A stretch of 64,000 nt of DNA from Methylophilaceae bacterium (GCA_018398995.1 CP073759.1:496001-560000), one strand, 5' to 3'; counted from the stretch's first letter, positions 1 to 9,108 are shown. A program made the numbers and translations. The notes: a model not told the origin generated them from the letters alone.

Positions 1-603
1 GATTCTGGAGTAGAAGGATCGCACCGCTTTATGAAAAGAGTTTGGCATTTTGGCTATGCTTTATCAACTGAAGCAACAGTTGAATTACCCGCAAAATTGA
101 CTAGCAACTTAGCGGCAGCAAGGCGCGAGATTCATTTAGGCTTAAAACAAGCCACTTATGATTTAGATCGCCAACAATTGAATACTGTTGCTTCTACTAG
201 CATGAAAATATTAAATACACTGGAAAAAGTGCTAAAAGATGGCGAACAAGATTGGCAAAGTGTAGCGCATGAAGGCTTCTCCATCCTATTACGCATACTG
301 TCGCCGCTTGCACCGCATATAAGCCAAGCTTTATGGAAAGAGCTGGGCTACGGTGATGATATTTTACACGCTAGCTGGCCCCAACCTTTAGAGGCGGCAA
401 TGGTTCAAGATGAAGTTGAGATGATGATTCAGGTCAATGGAAAATTACGCGGCAATTTGCAAGTGGCTCGCACTATCAGCATAGCTGAAATTGAACAATT
501 AGTTGTTGTTCAAGATTGTGTAACGAAATTCTTGGTAGATAATAACACTGTGCGTAAAATTATTGTTGTCCCCAATAAACTGATTAATGTTGTGATTGGA
601 TAA
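1..603 (+). CDS. leuS: Leucyl-tRNA synthetase, C-terminal part (5' cut by window edge)
   Basis: The frame is open from base 1 and gives the last ~200 residues of class Ia leucyl-tRNA synthetase, which charges tRNA-Leu in the cytoplasm. The first visible residues (DSGVEGSHRF) match the GVEG-x-x-RF region just after the catalytic domain. They are followed by the helical anticodon-binding domain, with the family's LAPHISQALW stretch at about residue 105 of the visible part, and a C-terminal domain (MIQVNGKLRG). The HIGH and KMSKS motifs lie outside the window. lptE starts 3 bp downstream, so the two are almost certainly co-transcribed, as in many proteobacteria. The first in-frame ATG (base 31) is internal to the protein, not the start. 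Confidence 0.97.
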   Translation, partial: DSGVEGSHRFMKRVWHFGYALSTEATVELPAKLTSNLAAARREIHLGLKQATYDLDRQQLNTVASTSMKILNTLEKVLKDGEQDWQSVAHEGFSILLRILSPLAPHISQALWKELGYGDDILHASWPQPLEAAMVQDEVEMMIQVNGKLRGNLQVARTISIAEIEQLVVVQDCVTKFLVDNNTVRKIIVVPNKLINVVIG

Positions 604-606
604 GCA

Positions 607-1104
607 TTGAAATCAATAACTTATTTTTATTTAATATCACTAATTGTTGCTAGTTTAAGTGCTTGTGGTTTTCATTTGCGCGGCCCCAGTGATATTCCTT
701 TTAAGTCTGTTTATATTCAAGGGAACACCTTAACCATCTCAAAAGACCTTAAAAAGTATTTAAATACGAATGAAATTAAGATACTACCCTCTGCCGAGAA
801 TGCAGAATTATTAATTGATTTACTTGGCGAGGAAAATGAAAAGCGTATTTTGTCTTTGGCTGGCACGGGTACAGTAAACGAGTATGAATTGTATTACCGT
901 ATCAGCTATCGAACCAAAGTGTCTAATCAACCGCTGTGGTCGCAAGCGATTACAATTGAATCCAGACGTGATTTAACCTATAGCGATGCCACACTCTTAT
1001 CAAAACAAACTGAAGAGAGAAAGTTGAACGAGAATATGCAACAAGAGGTAGTGAACAGATTAATTCGTAGACTCTCTGCACTAAAAAAACAATCACAACA
1101 ATAA
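607..1104 (+). CDS. lptE: LPS-assembly lipoprotein LptE
   Basis: Outer-membrane lipoprotein that plugs the LptD barrel and helps deliver lipopolysaccharide to the cell surface. The 165-residue product starts with a lipoprotein signal peptide ending in LSAC, so Cys20 would be lipidated. This is followed directly by the GFHLRG motif typical of LptE/RlpB. The start is TTG, 3 bp after the leuS stop; no in-frame ATG comes before the lipobox, so the TTG is needed to include the signal. Size matches the family (about 160-195 residues). It sits between leuS and holA, the conserved proteobacterial order, and holA follows after 1 bp. Confidence 0.93.
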   Translation: MKSITYFYLISLIVASLSACGFHLRGPSDIPFKSVYIQGNTLTISKDLKKYLNTNEIKILPSAENAELLIDLLGEENEKRILSLAGTGTVNEYELYYRISYRTKVSNQPLWSQAITIESRRDLTYSDATLLSKQTEERKLNENMQQEVVNRLIRRLSALKKQSQQ

Positions 1105-1105
1105 T

Positions 1106-2146
1106 ATGCAGTTGGCGCCCAATCAGCTACAGCAACACTTAAATAAAACCTTATCATCTATTTACGTTTTAGCAGGTGATGAGCCTTTGGGCCACAGTGA
1201 GTGTTTAGATGCTATTCGATTAGCCGCCAGAAATAATGGTGCTGAAGAGCGGATGAGCTTTATTGTTGATCGCAGTTTTAATTGGCAATCTGTGCAACAA
1301 TTTGGCCAAGCATTATCGCTGTTTGCATCACAACGTATCCTTGAAATCGCCATTCCAAACGGCAAACCTGGCGTTGAAGGCAGTAAAGCATTAACCGATT
1401 TAGCAGAAAATCCAATTCCAGATACCACTACTATTATTATCTTACCCGCCCTTGCGCGAGAAACTAAAAAAAGTGTTTGGTTTAACACATTACAAAGTGC
1501 TGCAACCGTGATTGAGCTGAATGATGTGGCGCCTGCACAATTGCCACAATGGATTGCTAAGCGACTTGCATTGCAACATCAAACAGCAGATACCGCCTCA
1601 CTTGAATTGATGGCACACCAAGTAGAAGGGAATTTGCTAGCGGCGCATCAAGAAATCCAAAAGCTGAGTTTGCTTTATCCTGAAGGCGCAATTAGTTTTG
1701 AAGATATTCAAACAGCGGTGTTGAATGTGTCACGCTACGATGCCTTTAAATTAGGTGAAGCCGTTTTAGTAGGGGATACGGCACGCACTTCACGTATTTT
1801 GCAAGGCTTGCAAGATGAAGGTGAGCAAGCAATCGCCGTGATGAATCCACTCATTTGGGTCTTGCGCCCATTAGTTCGGATTAAACGCGCGCAAGCCAAT
1901 GGTGAAAATATCAATCAAGCCATGACCAATGCGCGTATTTATGGCGATCGTCAACAACTCACGCAACGCGCATTATCGCGCTTAACGTTGCGTCAATTAG
2001 AAGCCGCCTTACAAAAATTGTGCGATATTGATAGAATCGCTAAAGGCATCATGATAGGGGATGCATGGTTAGAACTCTCTAGGCTGTGTTTTGGTCTAGC
2101 AAAAGTAGGTAGCAAACGCTCAATAGATAAAGAAAATACAACATGA
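1106..2146 (+). CDS. holA: DNA polymerase III subunit delta
   Basis: Delta subunit of the clamp loader, which opens the beta sliding clamp during replication. The 346-residue length matches the HolA family. The N-terminal part resembles the degenerate AAA+ fold ([10 protein letters not shown] near residue 20), and the C-terminal helical collar domain contains [12 protein letters not shown] (about residues 247-258). It follows lptE by one base and overlaps proA by 4 bp (ATGA), so translation is probably coupled. Assignment rests on gene order and on the overall HolA pattern. Confidence 0.93.
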   Translation: MQLAPNQLQQHLNKTLSSIYVLAGDEPLGHSECLDAIRLAARNNGAEERMSFIVDRSFNWQSVQQFGQALSLFASQRILEIAIPNGKPGVEGSKALTDLAENPIPDTTTIIILPALARETKKSVWFNTLQSAATVIELNDVAPAQLPQWIAKRLALQHQTADTASLELMAHQVEGNLLAAHQEIQKLSLLYPEGAISFEDIQTAVLNVSRYDAFKLGEAVLVGDTARTSRILQGLQDEGEQAIAVMNPLIWVLRPLVRIKRAQANGENINQAMTNARIYGDRQQLTQRALSRLTLRQLEAALQKLCDIDRIAKGIMIGDAWLELSRLCFGLAKVGSKRSIDKENTT

Positions 2147-3408
2147 ATATGTCAAACATCAAAGACTATATGGATACGCTCGGCAACAATGCTAGAACGG
2201 CTTCACGCGCAATTGCCAATGCAGACACCAACGTCAAAAATGCAGCGCTTACCAATATTGCGCATGCCATTTTGCGCGAAAAAGAAAGCTTGTTAGCCGC
2301 GAACGCCGAGGACTTGGCAGCGGCTAAAAAGAATGGTTTAGAAAGCGCATTAGTTGATCGTTTAACCCTAACGGCAAAAACCGTTGATAGCATGGCAGAA
2401 GGTTTACTACAAATCGCCAGCCTTGCCGATCCAATTGGCCAAATGAACAACTTTAAATATATGCCCAGCGGCATTCAAGTGGGTCAAATGCGCGTGCCTT
2501 TGGGTGTCATTGGCATTATCTATGAAGCAAGGCCAAACGTAACAGCGGATGCAGCAGGCTTATGTATTAAATCTGGTAATGCAGCGATTTTGCGTGGTGG
2601 TTCAGAAGCCATTCATTGTAATCAAGCACTCGCAAAACTGGTGCATGAAGGCTTAGAAAAAGCAGGCTTGCCAAAAGAAGTGGTGCAAGTGGTTGAAACC
2701 ACTGACCGCGCCGCGGTAGGTGAACTGATTACCATGAAAGATTATATTGATGTGATTGTGCCTCGTGGCGGCAAAGGGCTCATTGAACGTATTGCCAATG
2801 ATGCACGCATTCCTGTGATTAAACATTTAGACGGTAACTGCCACGTGTATGTGGATAGCGAGGCAGATATGGATAAAGCATTACGTATTGTAGAAAACAG
2901 TAAAACGCAACGCCTAGGCACTTGCAATACAGCAGAATCGTTATTGATTGCGCGTAGCGTTGCACAAAGCATGTTGCCAACAATTGCCGCTATGTTGATC
3001 AGCAAAGGCATTGAGATTCGTGGCTGTGCAGAAACTTGTGCATGGGTAAAAGAAGCCAAACCAGCAACAGTTGAAGACCATTATACCGAGTATCTAGATG
3101 CGATTATTTCATGCAAAGTAGTGGATGATGTAGACGAAGCGATTAGCCATATTAATCAACATTCATCACAACATACCGAAAGCATCGTAACGGAAAACTA
3201 TACCAAAGCAAGACGATTTTTGCGCGAAGTTGATTCAAGTAGTGTGATGGTGAATGCCTCTACCCGCTTTGCCGATGGGTTTGAATATGGTTTAGGTGCT
3301 GAAATTGGCATCTCAACTGACAAACTGCATGCGCGTGGTCCTGTCGGTTTAGAAGGTCTTACTTCACTTAAATATGTTGTATTAGGTGATGGTCACATTC
3401 GCAACTAG
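2143..3408 (+). CDS. proA: Gamma-glutamyl phosphate reductase
   Basis: Reduces gamma-glutamyl phosphate to glutamate-5-semialdehyde with NADPH, the second step of proline synthesis. The 421-residue protein has the aldehyde-dehydrogenase-like fold. Visible landmarks are [14 protein letters not shown] (about residue 120), the nucleotide-binding region [11 protein letters not shown] (about residue 205) and the catalytic cysteine in [10 protein letters not shown] (about residue 260). The start overlaps the holA stop by 4 bp. The partner gene proB is about 37 kb away in this window, next to obgE, so the pathway is split. A second ATG two codons downstream could also serve as start. Confidence 0.97.
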   Translation: MNMSNIKDYMDTLGNNARTASRAIANADTNVKNAALTNIAHAILREKESLLAANAEDLAAAKKNGLESALVDRLTLTAKTVDSMAEGLLQIASLADPIGQMNNFKYMPSGIQVGQMRVPLGVIGIIYEARPNVTADAAGLCIKSGNAAILRGGSEAIHCNQALAKLVHEGLEKAGLPKEVVQVVETTDRAAVGELITMKDYIDVIVPRGGKGLIERIANDARIPVIKHLDGNCHVYVDSEADMDKALRIVENSKTQRLGTCNTAESLLIARSVAQSMLPTIAAMLISKGIEIRGCAETCAWVKEAKPATVEDHYTEYLDAIISCKVVDDVDEAISHINQHSSQHTESIVTENYTKARRFLREVDSSSVMVNASTRFADGFEYGLGAEIGISTDKLHARGPVGLEGLTSLKYVVLGDGHIRN

Positions 3409-3420
3409 GCGCAAAACTGT

Positions 3421-4080
3421 ATGCGTCTAGTCGGCCTTCTTGGCGGTACGTTTAACCCCATTCATTATGGCCATTTACGCATGGCACAAGAGTTAGCCAA
3501 TGGCTTAGGCATGGATGAAGTAAAGTTTATCCCCTCTGCTAATCCGCCACATAAAGACAGCGTCACCGTGTCAGCCGAACACCGCGCCACCATGGTCAAA
3601 CTCGCGATTGCAGACAATCCATTATTTACCTTAGACAAACGTGAACTAGAACGCCAAGGCACTTCCTACACCATTGATACGTTAATCAGCTTACGCGAAG
3701 AATTAGGCAACAATACCGCGCTTTGTTTAATGATGGGCAGCGATGCCTTTATCAAACTCAATACCTGGCACCGCTGGCAAGCACTACTCGACTACGCGCA
3801 CATTATTCTGGTACAAAGACCAAACCCTCTTTCGAACCAAGGCAAACCGCAAGAACCGCTACCTGACGAGTTGCAAACACTATTACGCGACCATTATGCT
3901 GAAGATGTTAGTGCTTTGCATGAGGAAAATTCTGGGTTGATTAATATGCAAGCGATTTCAGCGCAGGAGATTAGTGCGACGCAGATTAGGGAATTGTTGA
4001 AACTTGGACAATCGGTGAGGTATTTGGTGCCTAAGCAAGCAATTGAATATATTCAACAACAGCATCTTTATCAAAAATAA
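3421..4080 (+). CDS. nadD: Nicotinate-nucleotide adenylyltransferase
   Basis: Adenylates nicotinate mononucleotide to deamido-NAD in NAD synthesis. The 219-residue protein begins with the nucleotidyltransferase motif GGTFNPIHYGHLRMA, in which the H-x-x-H pair binds the phosphates, and has the C-terminal ISATQIRELL signature. It follows proA by 12 bp. In most beta- and gammaproteobacteria nadD is followed by rsfS and rlmH; here an accessory stretch follows instead, so the conserved cluster is broken at this point. Confidence 0.96.
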   Translation: MRLVGLLGGTFNPIHYGHLRMAQELANGLGMDEVKFIPSANPPHKDSVTVSAEHRATMVKLAIADNPLFTLDKRELERQGTSYTIDTLISLREELGNNTALCLMMGSDAFIKLNTWHRWQALLDYAHIILVQRPNPLSNQGKPQEPLPDELQTLLRDHYAEDVSALHEENSGLINMQAISAQEISATQIRELLKLGQSVRYLVPKQAIEYIQQQHLYQK

Positions 4081-4123
4081 GTACTACTCAGCATTCATAA
4101 GGTAAACGTCTTCTAATCCGATT

Positions 4124-4897
4124 ATGAAAATAGTGACATGGAACTGCAATGGAGCATTACGAAAAAAGCTTAATAAATTAGACTTATTAGATGCCGATGT
4201 ATACATCATTCAAGAATGTGAGGACCCAGTAAGTTCAACATTAAGTTATCGCTCGTAGGCTGGGGATTATCTTTGGTTAGGTACCAATAAGAACAAAGGT
4301 ATTGGAGTATTTCCTAAAAAAGGAAATATTGTAAACAAATTAAACTGGCATGGTTCGTTTAGCCTTAATGGTATAAATACAATACATAGCGCGTCTAAGT
4401 GGTCGTCTTCTGACTTAAAGTTATTTCTTCCATTTATACTCAACAATCAATATACCTTGCTTGGTGTTTGGACAAAAGGAAGCGATACAGAAGCATTTGG
4501 ATACATAGGGCAACTTTGGAAGTATATTCAATTACATCAGAAAGAACTAAGCAACAAAAATACACTGATTATCGGCGATTTTAATAGCAATGCTATCTGG
4601 GATAAGCCAGATAGGTGGTGGAGTCACTCCGGAGTAGTGCAAGAGCTATAGCTACTCAACTTCAAAAGTGTTTACCATGTGCAGAATAATGAACGCCATG
4701 GTAGCGAAAGCCAGCCATCATTTTATTTACAAAGAAATTTAGCCAAGCCATATCACATTGACTACGCTTTTGTTTCAGTAGACTTACTTAAACTGAGTGC
4801 TCTAAAAATTGGAGTATTTCACAACTGGATAGAAGCTAGTGACCATATGCCAATTGAATTAGTTCTAAGCAATAATGAATTTGGATTCAGCACATAG
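4124..4897 (+). pseudogene. Endonuclease/exonuclease/phosphatase-family gene with two in-frame amber stops
   Basis: A single reading frame runs from ATG 4124 to TAG 4895-4897 (257 codons before the final stop) with no frameshift. It is interrupted by TAG at 4256-4258 and TAG at 4649-4651. Reading through gives an EEP-superfamily protein: [10 protein letters not shown] at the N-terminus, IIQECED (the metal-binding Glu), a central [12 protein letters not shown] (catalytic Asp/Asn) and C-terminal ASDHMPIEL (catalytic Asp-His). The first stop falls after YRS and before AGDYLWLG, where Trp is plausible (TGG to TAG). The family includes DNases, phosphodiesterases and sphingomyelinase-like enzymes; the substrate is unknown. 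It is most simply a recently inactivated accessory gene, because TAG also ends real genes here (proA, bioD). Confidence 0.8.
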
Positions 4898-4949
4898 AGT
4901 GTACTAACATTGCGCAATACTCCTAATCACTTATCTAATCAACACTCCT

Positions 4950-5645
4950 TTTCGCCTTTAGGCGACTCACTTTCTTTTGCTTGTGCTAAAGAAAGTAACC
5001 AAAGAAACACACACCCTGCTATCAAGCCCTTCACCCGCAAGGGGTGTCCCCAACCTCGCTAAATGCTAAAGCATTAAGTCGGTTGAGACGGGTTCCTTGC
5101 GTTGCTCAACAAAATAAGCGGCTGCGGAACTCGCCCTAACAGACTACACAAAACGTAGTCTGTCGCGGTGCTCAAACAGGTCCTCGCCTTCATCTTATTT
5201 TGTCTGCGCTACTCAGCTTGATCAAGGGGAAGGTAAAGCAACCCAACGTAGAGTGCTGTCATTCCCATGCAAATGGGAATCCATTTTGAATTTAAAACAT
5301 AATTGGATTCCCACCTTCGCGGGAAAGACGAGGATTAATATTTGTTCAGTACTACAATCGTACAAGTTTCGATGGTTCCCCCCTTGACGCCAAGCTGAGC
5401 AACGGAAGCAAGCAAGGAGATTTCGTCGAGGACTGTTTGAGCCATATTGTTTTATATATGGCGAGTTCCGTCTCAACTGACTTGCTGCTTTAGCAGCTAG
5501 CGAAGTTGGTGATGCCCTTTACGGGTACAGACGCCTTGTTTGCTGAGTAGCGCAAGGGAGCCGAAGGCCTTGGTGTGGGGTGCCGTTTTCTTGGGTTACT
5601 TTCTTTTCAGGCAGTTAAAAGAAAGTAACTCGCCTAAAGGCGAAA
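4950..5645. repeat. ~695 bp imperfect inverted-repeat element, non-coding
   Basis: Both ends carry the 14-bp palindrome TCGCCTTTAGGCGA (4952-4965) or TCGCCTAAAGGCGA (5630-5643). Inside each lies an ACTTTCTTTT...AAAGAAAGTAAC sequence. Similarity between the arms continues inward: the 5050-5097 stretch (GCTAAAGCATTAAGTCGGTTGAGACGG) is matched inverted at 5466-5510, and GCTCAAACAGGTCCTCG (near 5172) is matched inverted by CGAGGACTGTTTGAGC (near 5433). The whole unit could fold into one long hairpin around a centre near 5300. No transposase is present. I recall similar CTTTCTTTT/AAAGAAAGTAACCAAAG sequences as dispersed repeats in several proteobacteria; that is memory, not a search. It begins about 50 bp after the broken EEP gene and ends 25 bp before the bioD stop. 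Confidence 0.8.
5258..5331. repeat. Nested short palindromic repeat at the centre of the large element
   Basis: GTCATTCCCATGCAAATGGG (followed by AATCCA) on the left is matched in inverted orientation by TGGATTCCCACCTTCGCGGG (followed by AAAGAC) on the right, giving arms of about 26 bp separated by an AT-rich spacer. The ATTCCC-N-GGGAAT core resembles the dispersed dRS3-type and 'TTCCCGCGAAGG' repeats known from Neisseria and other proteobacteria. It occupies the loop region of the larger inverted repeat, which suggests insertion of one repeat into another. Confidence 0.7.
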
Positions 5646-5670
5646 AAGAATGTTAACTATAGACTAAATA

Positions 5671-6297
5671 CTATCCAACCCACTCCGAAACCAATATCGG
5701 CTCTAACCCAAGCTGTTGCGTAATCGTTAAAATATTCTCTTGCTGCACTTCCATCTCAGGATCAATATGATTCGCCACCCAACCATGCAAGGCTAACCCA
5801 CGTGCTTTAATCGCTTCTACCGTTAACAAACTATGATTAATACAACCTAATCGCATGCCGACAACCAATATGGTTGGAATGCCTAAAGCGATTGCTAAAT
5901 CTGCCATATCGTCATTGGCATTGAGCGGCACTAAAAAGCCACCTGCGCCTTCAACAATTACCACATCTGCCATGGTTTGCAATTGTTTAAATGCGTTGAC
6001 GATGGTATCAATTGCTATCGTCACGCCTGCTTTTTCTGCGGCTAAGTGCGGTGCGATGGGTTCTTTAAAGCAGTAAGGGTTAATTAAATTTAAAGGCGCT
6101 TTTACATTGCTACTAGCGATGAGTTTTTGTACATCTTCATTCACCCATTCACCATCCACCAGCTCACAACCTGCCGCAATCGGTTTCATGCCAATGACTT
6201 TTAAGCCTTTTGCAGCGCATTGTTTTAATAACAAACAAGTAACATGGGTTTTGCCTACTTCGGTATCGGTGCCTGTGATGAAAAATGCTTTGCTCAT
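5671..6297 (-). CDS. bioD: Dethiobiotin synthetase
   Basis: ATP-dependent carboxylation of 7,8-diaminopelargonate to dethiobiotin, the penultimate step of biotin synthesis. The 208-residue product begins MSKAFFITGTDTEVGKTHV, with the P-loop GTDTEVGKT, and has the EGAGGFLVPLN motif near residue 112. The start at 6297 lies 4 bp after the bioC stop; a longer in-frame ATG at 6342 would overlap bioC by 41 bp and adds non-conserved residues, so it was rejected. It is the last gene of bioBFHCD and ends 25 bp from the inverted-repeat element, which may serve as its transcription end. Confidence 0.96.
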   Translation of the reverse strand: MSKAFFITGTDTEVGKTHVTCLLLKQCAAKGLKVIGMKPIAAGCELVDGEWVNEDVQKLIASSNVKAPLNLINPYCFKEPIAPHLAAEKAGVTIAIDTIVNAFKQLQTMADVVIVEGAGGFLVPLNANDDMADLAIALGIPTILVVGMRLGCINHSLLTVEAIKARGLALHGWVANHIDPEMEVQQENILTITQQLGLEPILVSEWVG

Positions 6298-6301
6298 AGC
6301 A

Positions 6302-7174
6302 TTACTTTCTTGGTCTAAAGCTAATCGGTGAAACGCCATCACCTAAATCTTGACTAGAATATTGTGGTGTTTTTGGCGTCCAAGCATGGCCATAAATCAC
6401 TTCAAACGTCGCAGGTAATTTGCCGTCTATACGAAATTGTTCGTATTGCGCTGCTAGCGTTTTTAGAAAGCCTTTACCTGCCAAACCACGGCCTCTGCCC
6501 TGTGTTGCATTATTTGCGCCGATAGATTTCAAATCGACCATCACGCTACGCACATCATCATAAGTAAGCGTATAGCGCTCTACGTCCAATACTGGCGCAT
6601 TAAAGCCATTGCGCGTTAAGGCGTCGCCAATGTCGTGCATATCAATAAAACGGCTGACATGGGTTTCGCCGTTACTGGTTGCGGCACGAAGTTCTTTGAG
6701 TGTATCGGGGCCAAAGGTGCTAAATATAAACAGACTATCTGGCTTTAATAAACGACTTATTTCAATGAAGCTTTTGTCTAAATCGTTACACCACTGCAAT
6801 GCTAAGTTTGACCAGACCATGTCCATACTGTTATCTGTAATTGGTAAGTTTTCAATATCTGCACAGATTAGACGTTTAGGGCGTAACAGTTTATTAATGA
6901 AGGATTGTTGTGCGTGGGTTTTTTGCAACATAGCAAAAGCCAAATCCAAAGAAAATACCTGCGCAGTTTTAAAGCGTTTTTGTAAAGTAAAACTGCCATA
7001 TCCCGTGCCACAACCTGCATCTAGAATATTGCTGGGTTTTACTTTAATTAAATCTAAACGACTGAACATTTCTTCGCGCACCAGTTTTTGCAATACAGCG
7101 GCGGCATCATAGGTATTAGCAGCGCGGTCGAAGGACGCACGAACGCGTTTTTTATCAATAAAATACTGATCCAT
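6302..7174 (-). CDS. bioC: Malonyl-ACP O-methyltransferase BioC
   Basis: SAM-dependent methyltransferase that masks the malonyl carboxylate, so that fatty-acid synthesis can build the pimeloyl chain of biotin. The 290-residue protein begins with the BioC-type region RASFDRAANTYD and has SAM motif I ILDAGCGTGYGS (about residue 50), the acidic loop FSLDLA, and the later motif MVWSNLALQWCND (about residue 118). It starts within the bioH stop (TAATG, 1 bp shared), so the pair is translationally coupled. Presence of BioC together with BioH means the classical BioC-BioH route is encoded. Confidence 0.94.
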   Translation of the reverse strand: MDQYFIDKKRVRASFDRAANTYDAAAVLQKLVREEMFSRLDLIKVKPSNILDAGCGTGYGSFTLQKRFKTAQVFSLDLAFAMLQKTHAQQSFINKLLRPKRLICADIENLPITDNSMDMVWSNLALQWCNDLDKSFIEISRLLKPDSLFIFSTFGPDTLKELRAATSNGETHVSRFIDMHDIGDALTRNGFNAPVLDVERYTLTYDDVRSVMVDLKSIGANNATQGRGRGLAGKGFLKTLAAQYEQFRIDGKLPATFEVIYGHAWTPKTPQYSSQDLGDGVSPISFRPRK

Positions 7175-7950
7175 TAAGCGTTACCGTGTGGGGTTAAAAA
7201 TTGGTCTAGTGCTTGGATAAACTGTTCGCTGTGAGATAAAAATGGCGCATGTGCTGCACCCGAAATAACGCGTAATGCACCTTTGGGCAAATGTTGCATC
7301 ATCCAATGCGCCGCTTGCACTGGCACTAAGGTATCACGATCGCCATGAATAAATAATGTGGGTTTGCGGATTTTGATGCTTTCTTCACGCAAGTCACTTT
7401 CTAGCAAAATATGTAACCCTTCTCTTAATATTTTTTGTGATGGAGAAGGCTTTGATTCAAAGCTTAATCTGAGCTGTTTAATTGTGTCTCTGGCATCTTT
7501 TGCGCGCATGCATTGCAAGGTCAAAAATTTAATCATGGTGCGTTGATAGTCGGATTCTAAGTTCTGCGAAAACGTCATAAAGTAATCACGACGAATAGCT
7601 GCTTGCCAATCGTTTTTTTCTATAAAACAGGGTGTCGAGCCAACTAATACTAATCTTTTTACGCGGTCTGGCTGTGTGGTTGCAATGTTTTGCGCAACTA
7701 AACCACCAAGCGACCAACCCAAAATATCAGAAACACCAGGAATAACCTCCGCAATTTCTTCGGCTAAACGATATAAATGATAGGGCTCAACAGACGGACT
7801 TTCTCCCATACCTGGCAGATCGACAATATAGAGCATATAGTTTTTTGACAAGCGCTTGACTAATGATTGCCATATCCCGCCGTGCATGCCCCAGCCATGA
7901 ATTAATACCAGTGGATGGCCTTTCCCTATCACTTCAACATGACATGTCAT
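7174..7950 (-). CDS. bioH: Pimeloyl-ACP methyl ester carboxylesterase BioH
   Basis: Alpha/beta hydrolase that removes the methyl group placed by BioC, ending pimeloyl chain extension. The 258-residue protein has the oxyanion region LIHGWGMHGG (about residue 16), nucleophile elbow GWSLGG (Ser near residue 80), acid HGDRDTLVP (Asp near residue 203) and catalytic His in SGAAHAPF (near residue 231). It overlaps bioF by 4 bp at its 5' end and bioC by 1 bp at its 3' end. Placement between bioF and bioC supports BioH over a generic hydrolase. Confidence 0.94.
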   Translation of the reverse strand: MTCHVEVIGKGHPLVLIHGWGMHGGIWQSLVKRLSKNYMLYIVDLPGMGESPSVEPYHLYRLAEEIAEVIPGVSDILGWSLGGLVAQNIATTQPDRVKRLVLVGSTPCFIEKNDWQAAIRRDYFMTFSQNLESDYQRTMIKFLTLQCMRAKDARDTIKQLRLSFESKPSPSQKILREGLHILLESDLREESIKIRKPTLFIHGDRDTLVPVQAAHWMMQHLPKGALRVISGAAHAPFLSHSEQFIQALDQFLTPHGNA

Positions 7951-9107
7951 GCCAATTCTCTCTCTGCTTCATTAATCGCTTGTGCTAATTGTATAATATT
8001 TGCTTCACTGTGGCCTGCAGACAACGAAATACGTAATCTCGCTGTGTTTTTTGGCACCGTTGGGGGTCGGATGGCTGGCACCAGAATGCCTTTTGTTTGC
8101 AAGTATTCACTTAGCGCAAGCGCATCATGGTTACTGCCAACTAATAATGGTTGAACAGCTGTTTCTGATGGCATTAATTGCCATTTATTCAATGCTAGAT
8201 GTGTTTTTAACGTTGTGATTAAACGGCGCAATTGTGATCTTAAATCATCGCCCTGCTCAATTAATCTAACAGATGCTGATAAGGTTGCCGATAATGCTGG
8301 TGGTGCTGGCGTGCTATATACATAACTTTTTGCCGTTTGAATTAAATAGTCAATCACCACTTGTTCGCCTGCCACAAAAGCACCCGCCACCCCAGCAGCC
8401 TTACCCAATGTTGCCATCATGATGATACGTGGTGATTTGAGTTGTAGATGATTAAGTGAACCTTGACCGTGTTCGCCTAGCACACCAAAACCGTGAGCAT
8501 CATCAACATATAAATAGGCGTCATATTGTTCGCATAGCGCCAAATACTGCGTTAGTGGTGCAAGATCGCCGTCCATACTAAATACAGCATCTACTGCAAT
8601 TATCTTCCGTTTAGCTTGACTGGCTTTTAGCAATTTTTCCAAGGCAACGACATCATTGTGTGCAAACCGATGAAACTCTGCTAAAGAATAATAACTGCCA
8701 TCGTTTAAACATGCATGGTTTAACTTATCTGCAAAAATCGCATCTTCACGACCAGCAAGTGCGCCCAGCACGCCGATATTGGCCATATATCCAGTCGAAA
8801 AAACCAACGCGGCTGGCATATTAACAAATTGCGCTAATTGCTTTTCCAGATCATCATGATAGCGATGATGTCCAGTAATGAGATTCGATGCACCACTGCC
8901 AACACCCGCATGTCCAGTCGCTTCTTGCATGGTTTTAATCAATAGCGGGTGATTAGCCAATCCGAGATAATCGTTGCTACAAAATGATAAATACCGTTGA
9001 TTGTTAGTCGCGATATATTCCGCTTGTGGCGAATCTAATAAGCGACGCTGACGCAACAATCCATCGGTTGCGCGCTGATCCAACGCTTTTTGTAAATCGG
9101 CTAGCAT
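7947..9107 (-). CDS. bioF: 8-amino-7-oxononanoate synthase
   Basis: PLP enzyme condensing pimeloyl-ACP with alanine to form 8-amino-7-oxononanoate (KAPA). The product from ATG 9107 is 386 residues, close to other BioF proteins, beginning MLADLQKALDQRATDGLLRQ. Visible motifs are FSTGYMANIGVLGAL, the PLP-contacting DDAHGFGVLGEHGQG (about residue 205) and the Schiff-base lysine in ATLGKAAGVAGAF (about residue 240). A longer in-frame start at 9278 would overlap bioB by 170 bp and adds non-conserved sequence, so it was not used. The gene starts 1 bp after the bioB stop. Confidence 0.95.
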   Translation of the reverse strand: MLADLQKALDQRATDGLLRQRRLLDSPQAEYIATNNQRYLSFCSNDYLGLANHPLLIKTMQEATGHAGVGSGASNLITGHHRYHDDLEKQLAQFVNMPAALVFSTGYMANIGVLGALAGREDAIFADKLNHACLNDGSYYSLAEFHRFAHNDVVALEKLLKASQAKRKIIAVDAVFSMDGDLAPLTQYLALCEQYDAYLYVDDAHGFGVLGEHGQGSLNHLQLKSPRIIMMATLGKAAGVAGAFVAGEQVVIDYLIQTAKSYVYSTPAPPALSATLSASVRLIEQGDDLRSQLRRLITTLKTHLALNKWQLMPSETAVQPLLVGSNHDALALSEYLQTKGILVPAIRPPTVPKNTARLRISLSAGHSEANIIQLAQAINEAERELA

Positions 9108-9108
9108 C

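Noticed and set aside
4124-4897. Programmed amber readthrough (pyrrolysine or suppressor tRNA) of the EEP gene
   Set aside because: TAG serves as an ordinary stop in proA and bioD, no suppressor or pyl gene is visible, and the gene lies in a disturbed accessory region; pseudogene is the simpler reading.
5222-5476. 84-residue minus-strand reading frame inside the inverted-repeat element
   Set aside because: It runs across both the large and the nested repeat; its translation (ending GNDSTLRWVALPSP) is the kind of product produced by reading dispersed palindromic repeats and has no gene-like start.
6609-7112. 167-residue plus-strand frame opposite bioC
   Set aside because: Antisense to conserved methyltransferase sequence with no domain of its own.
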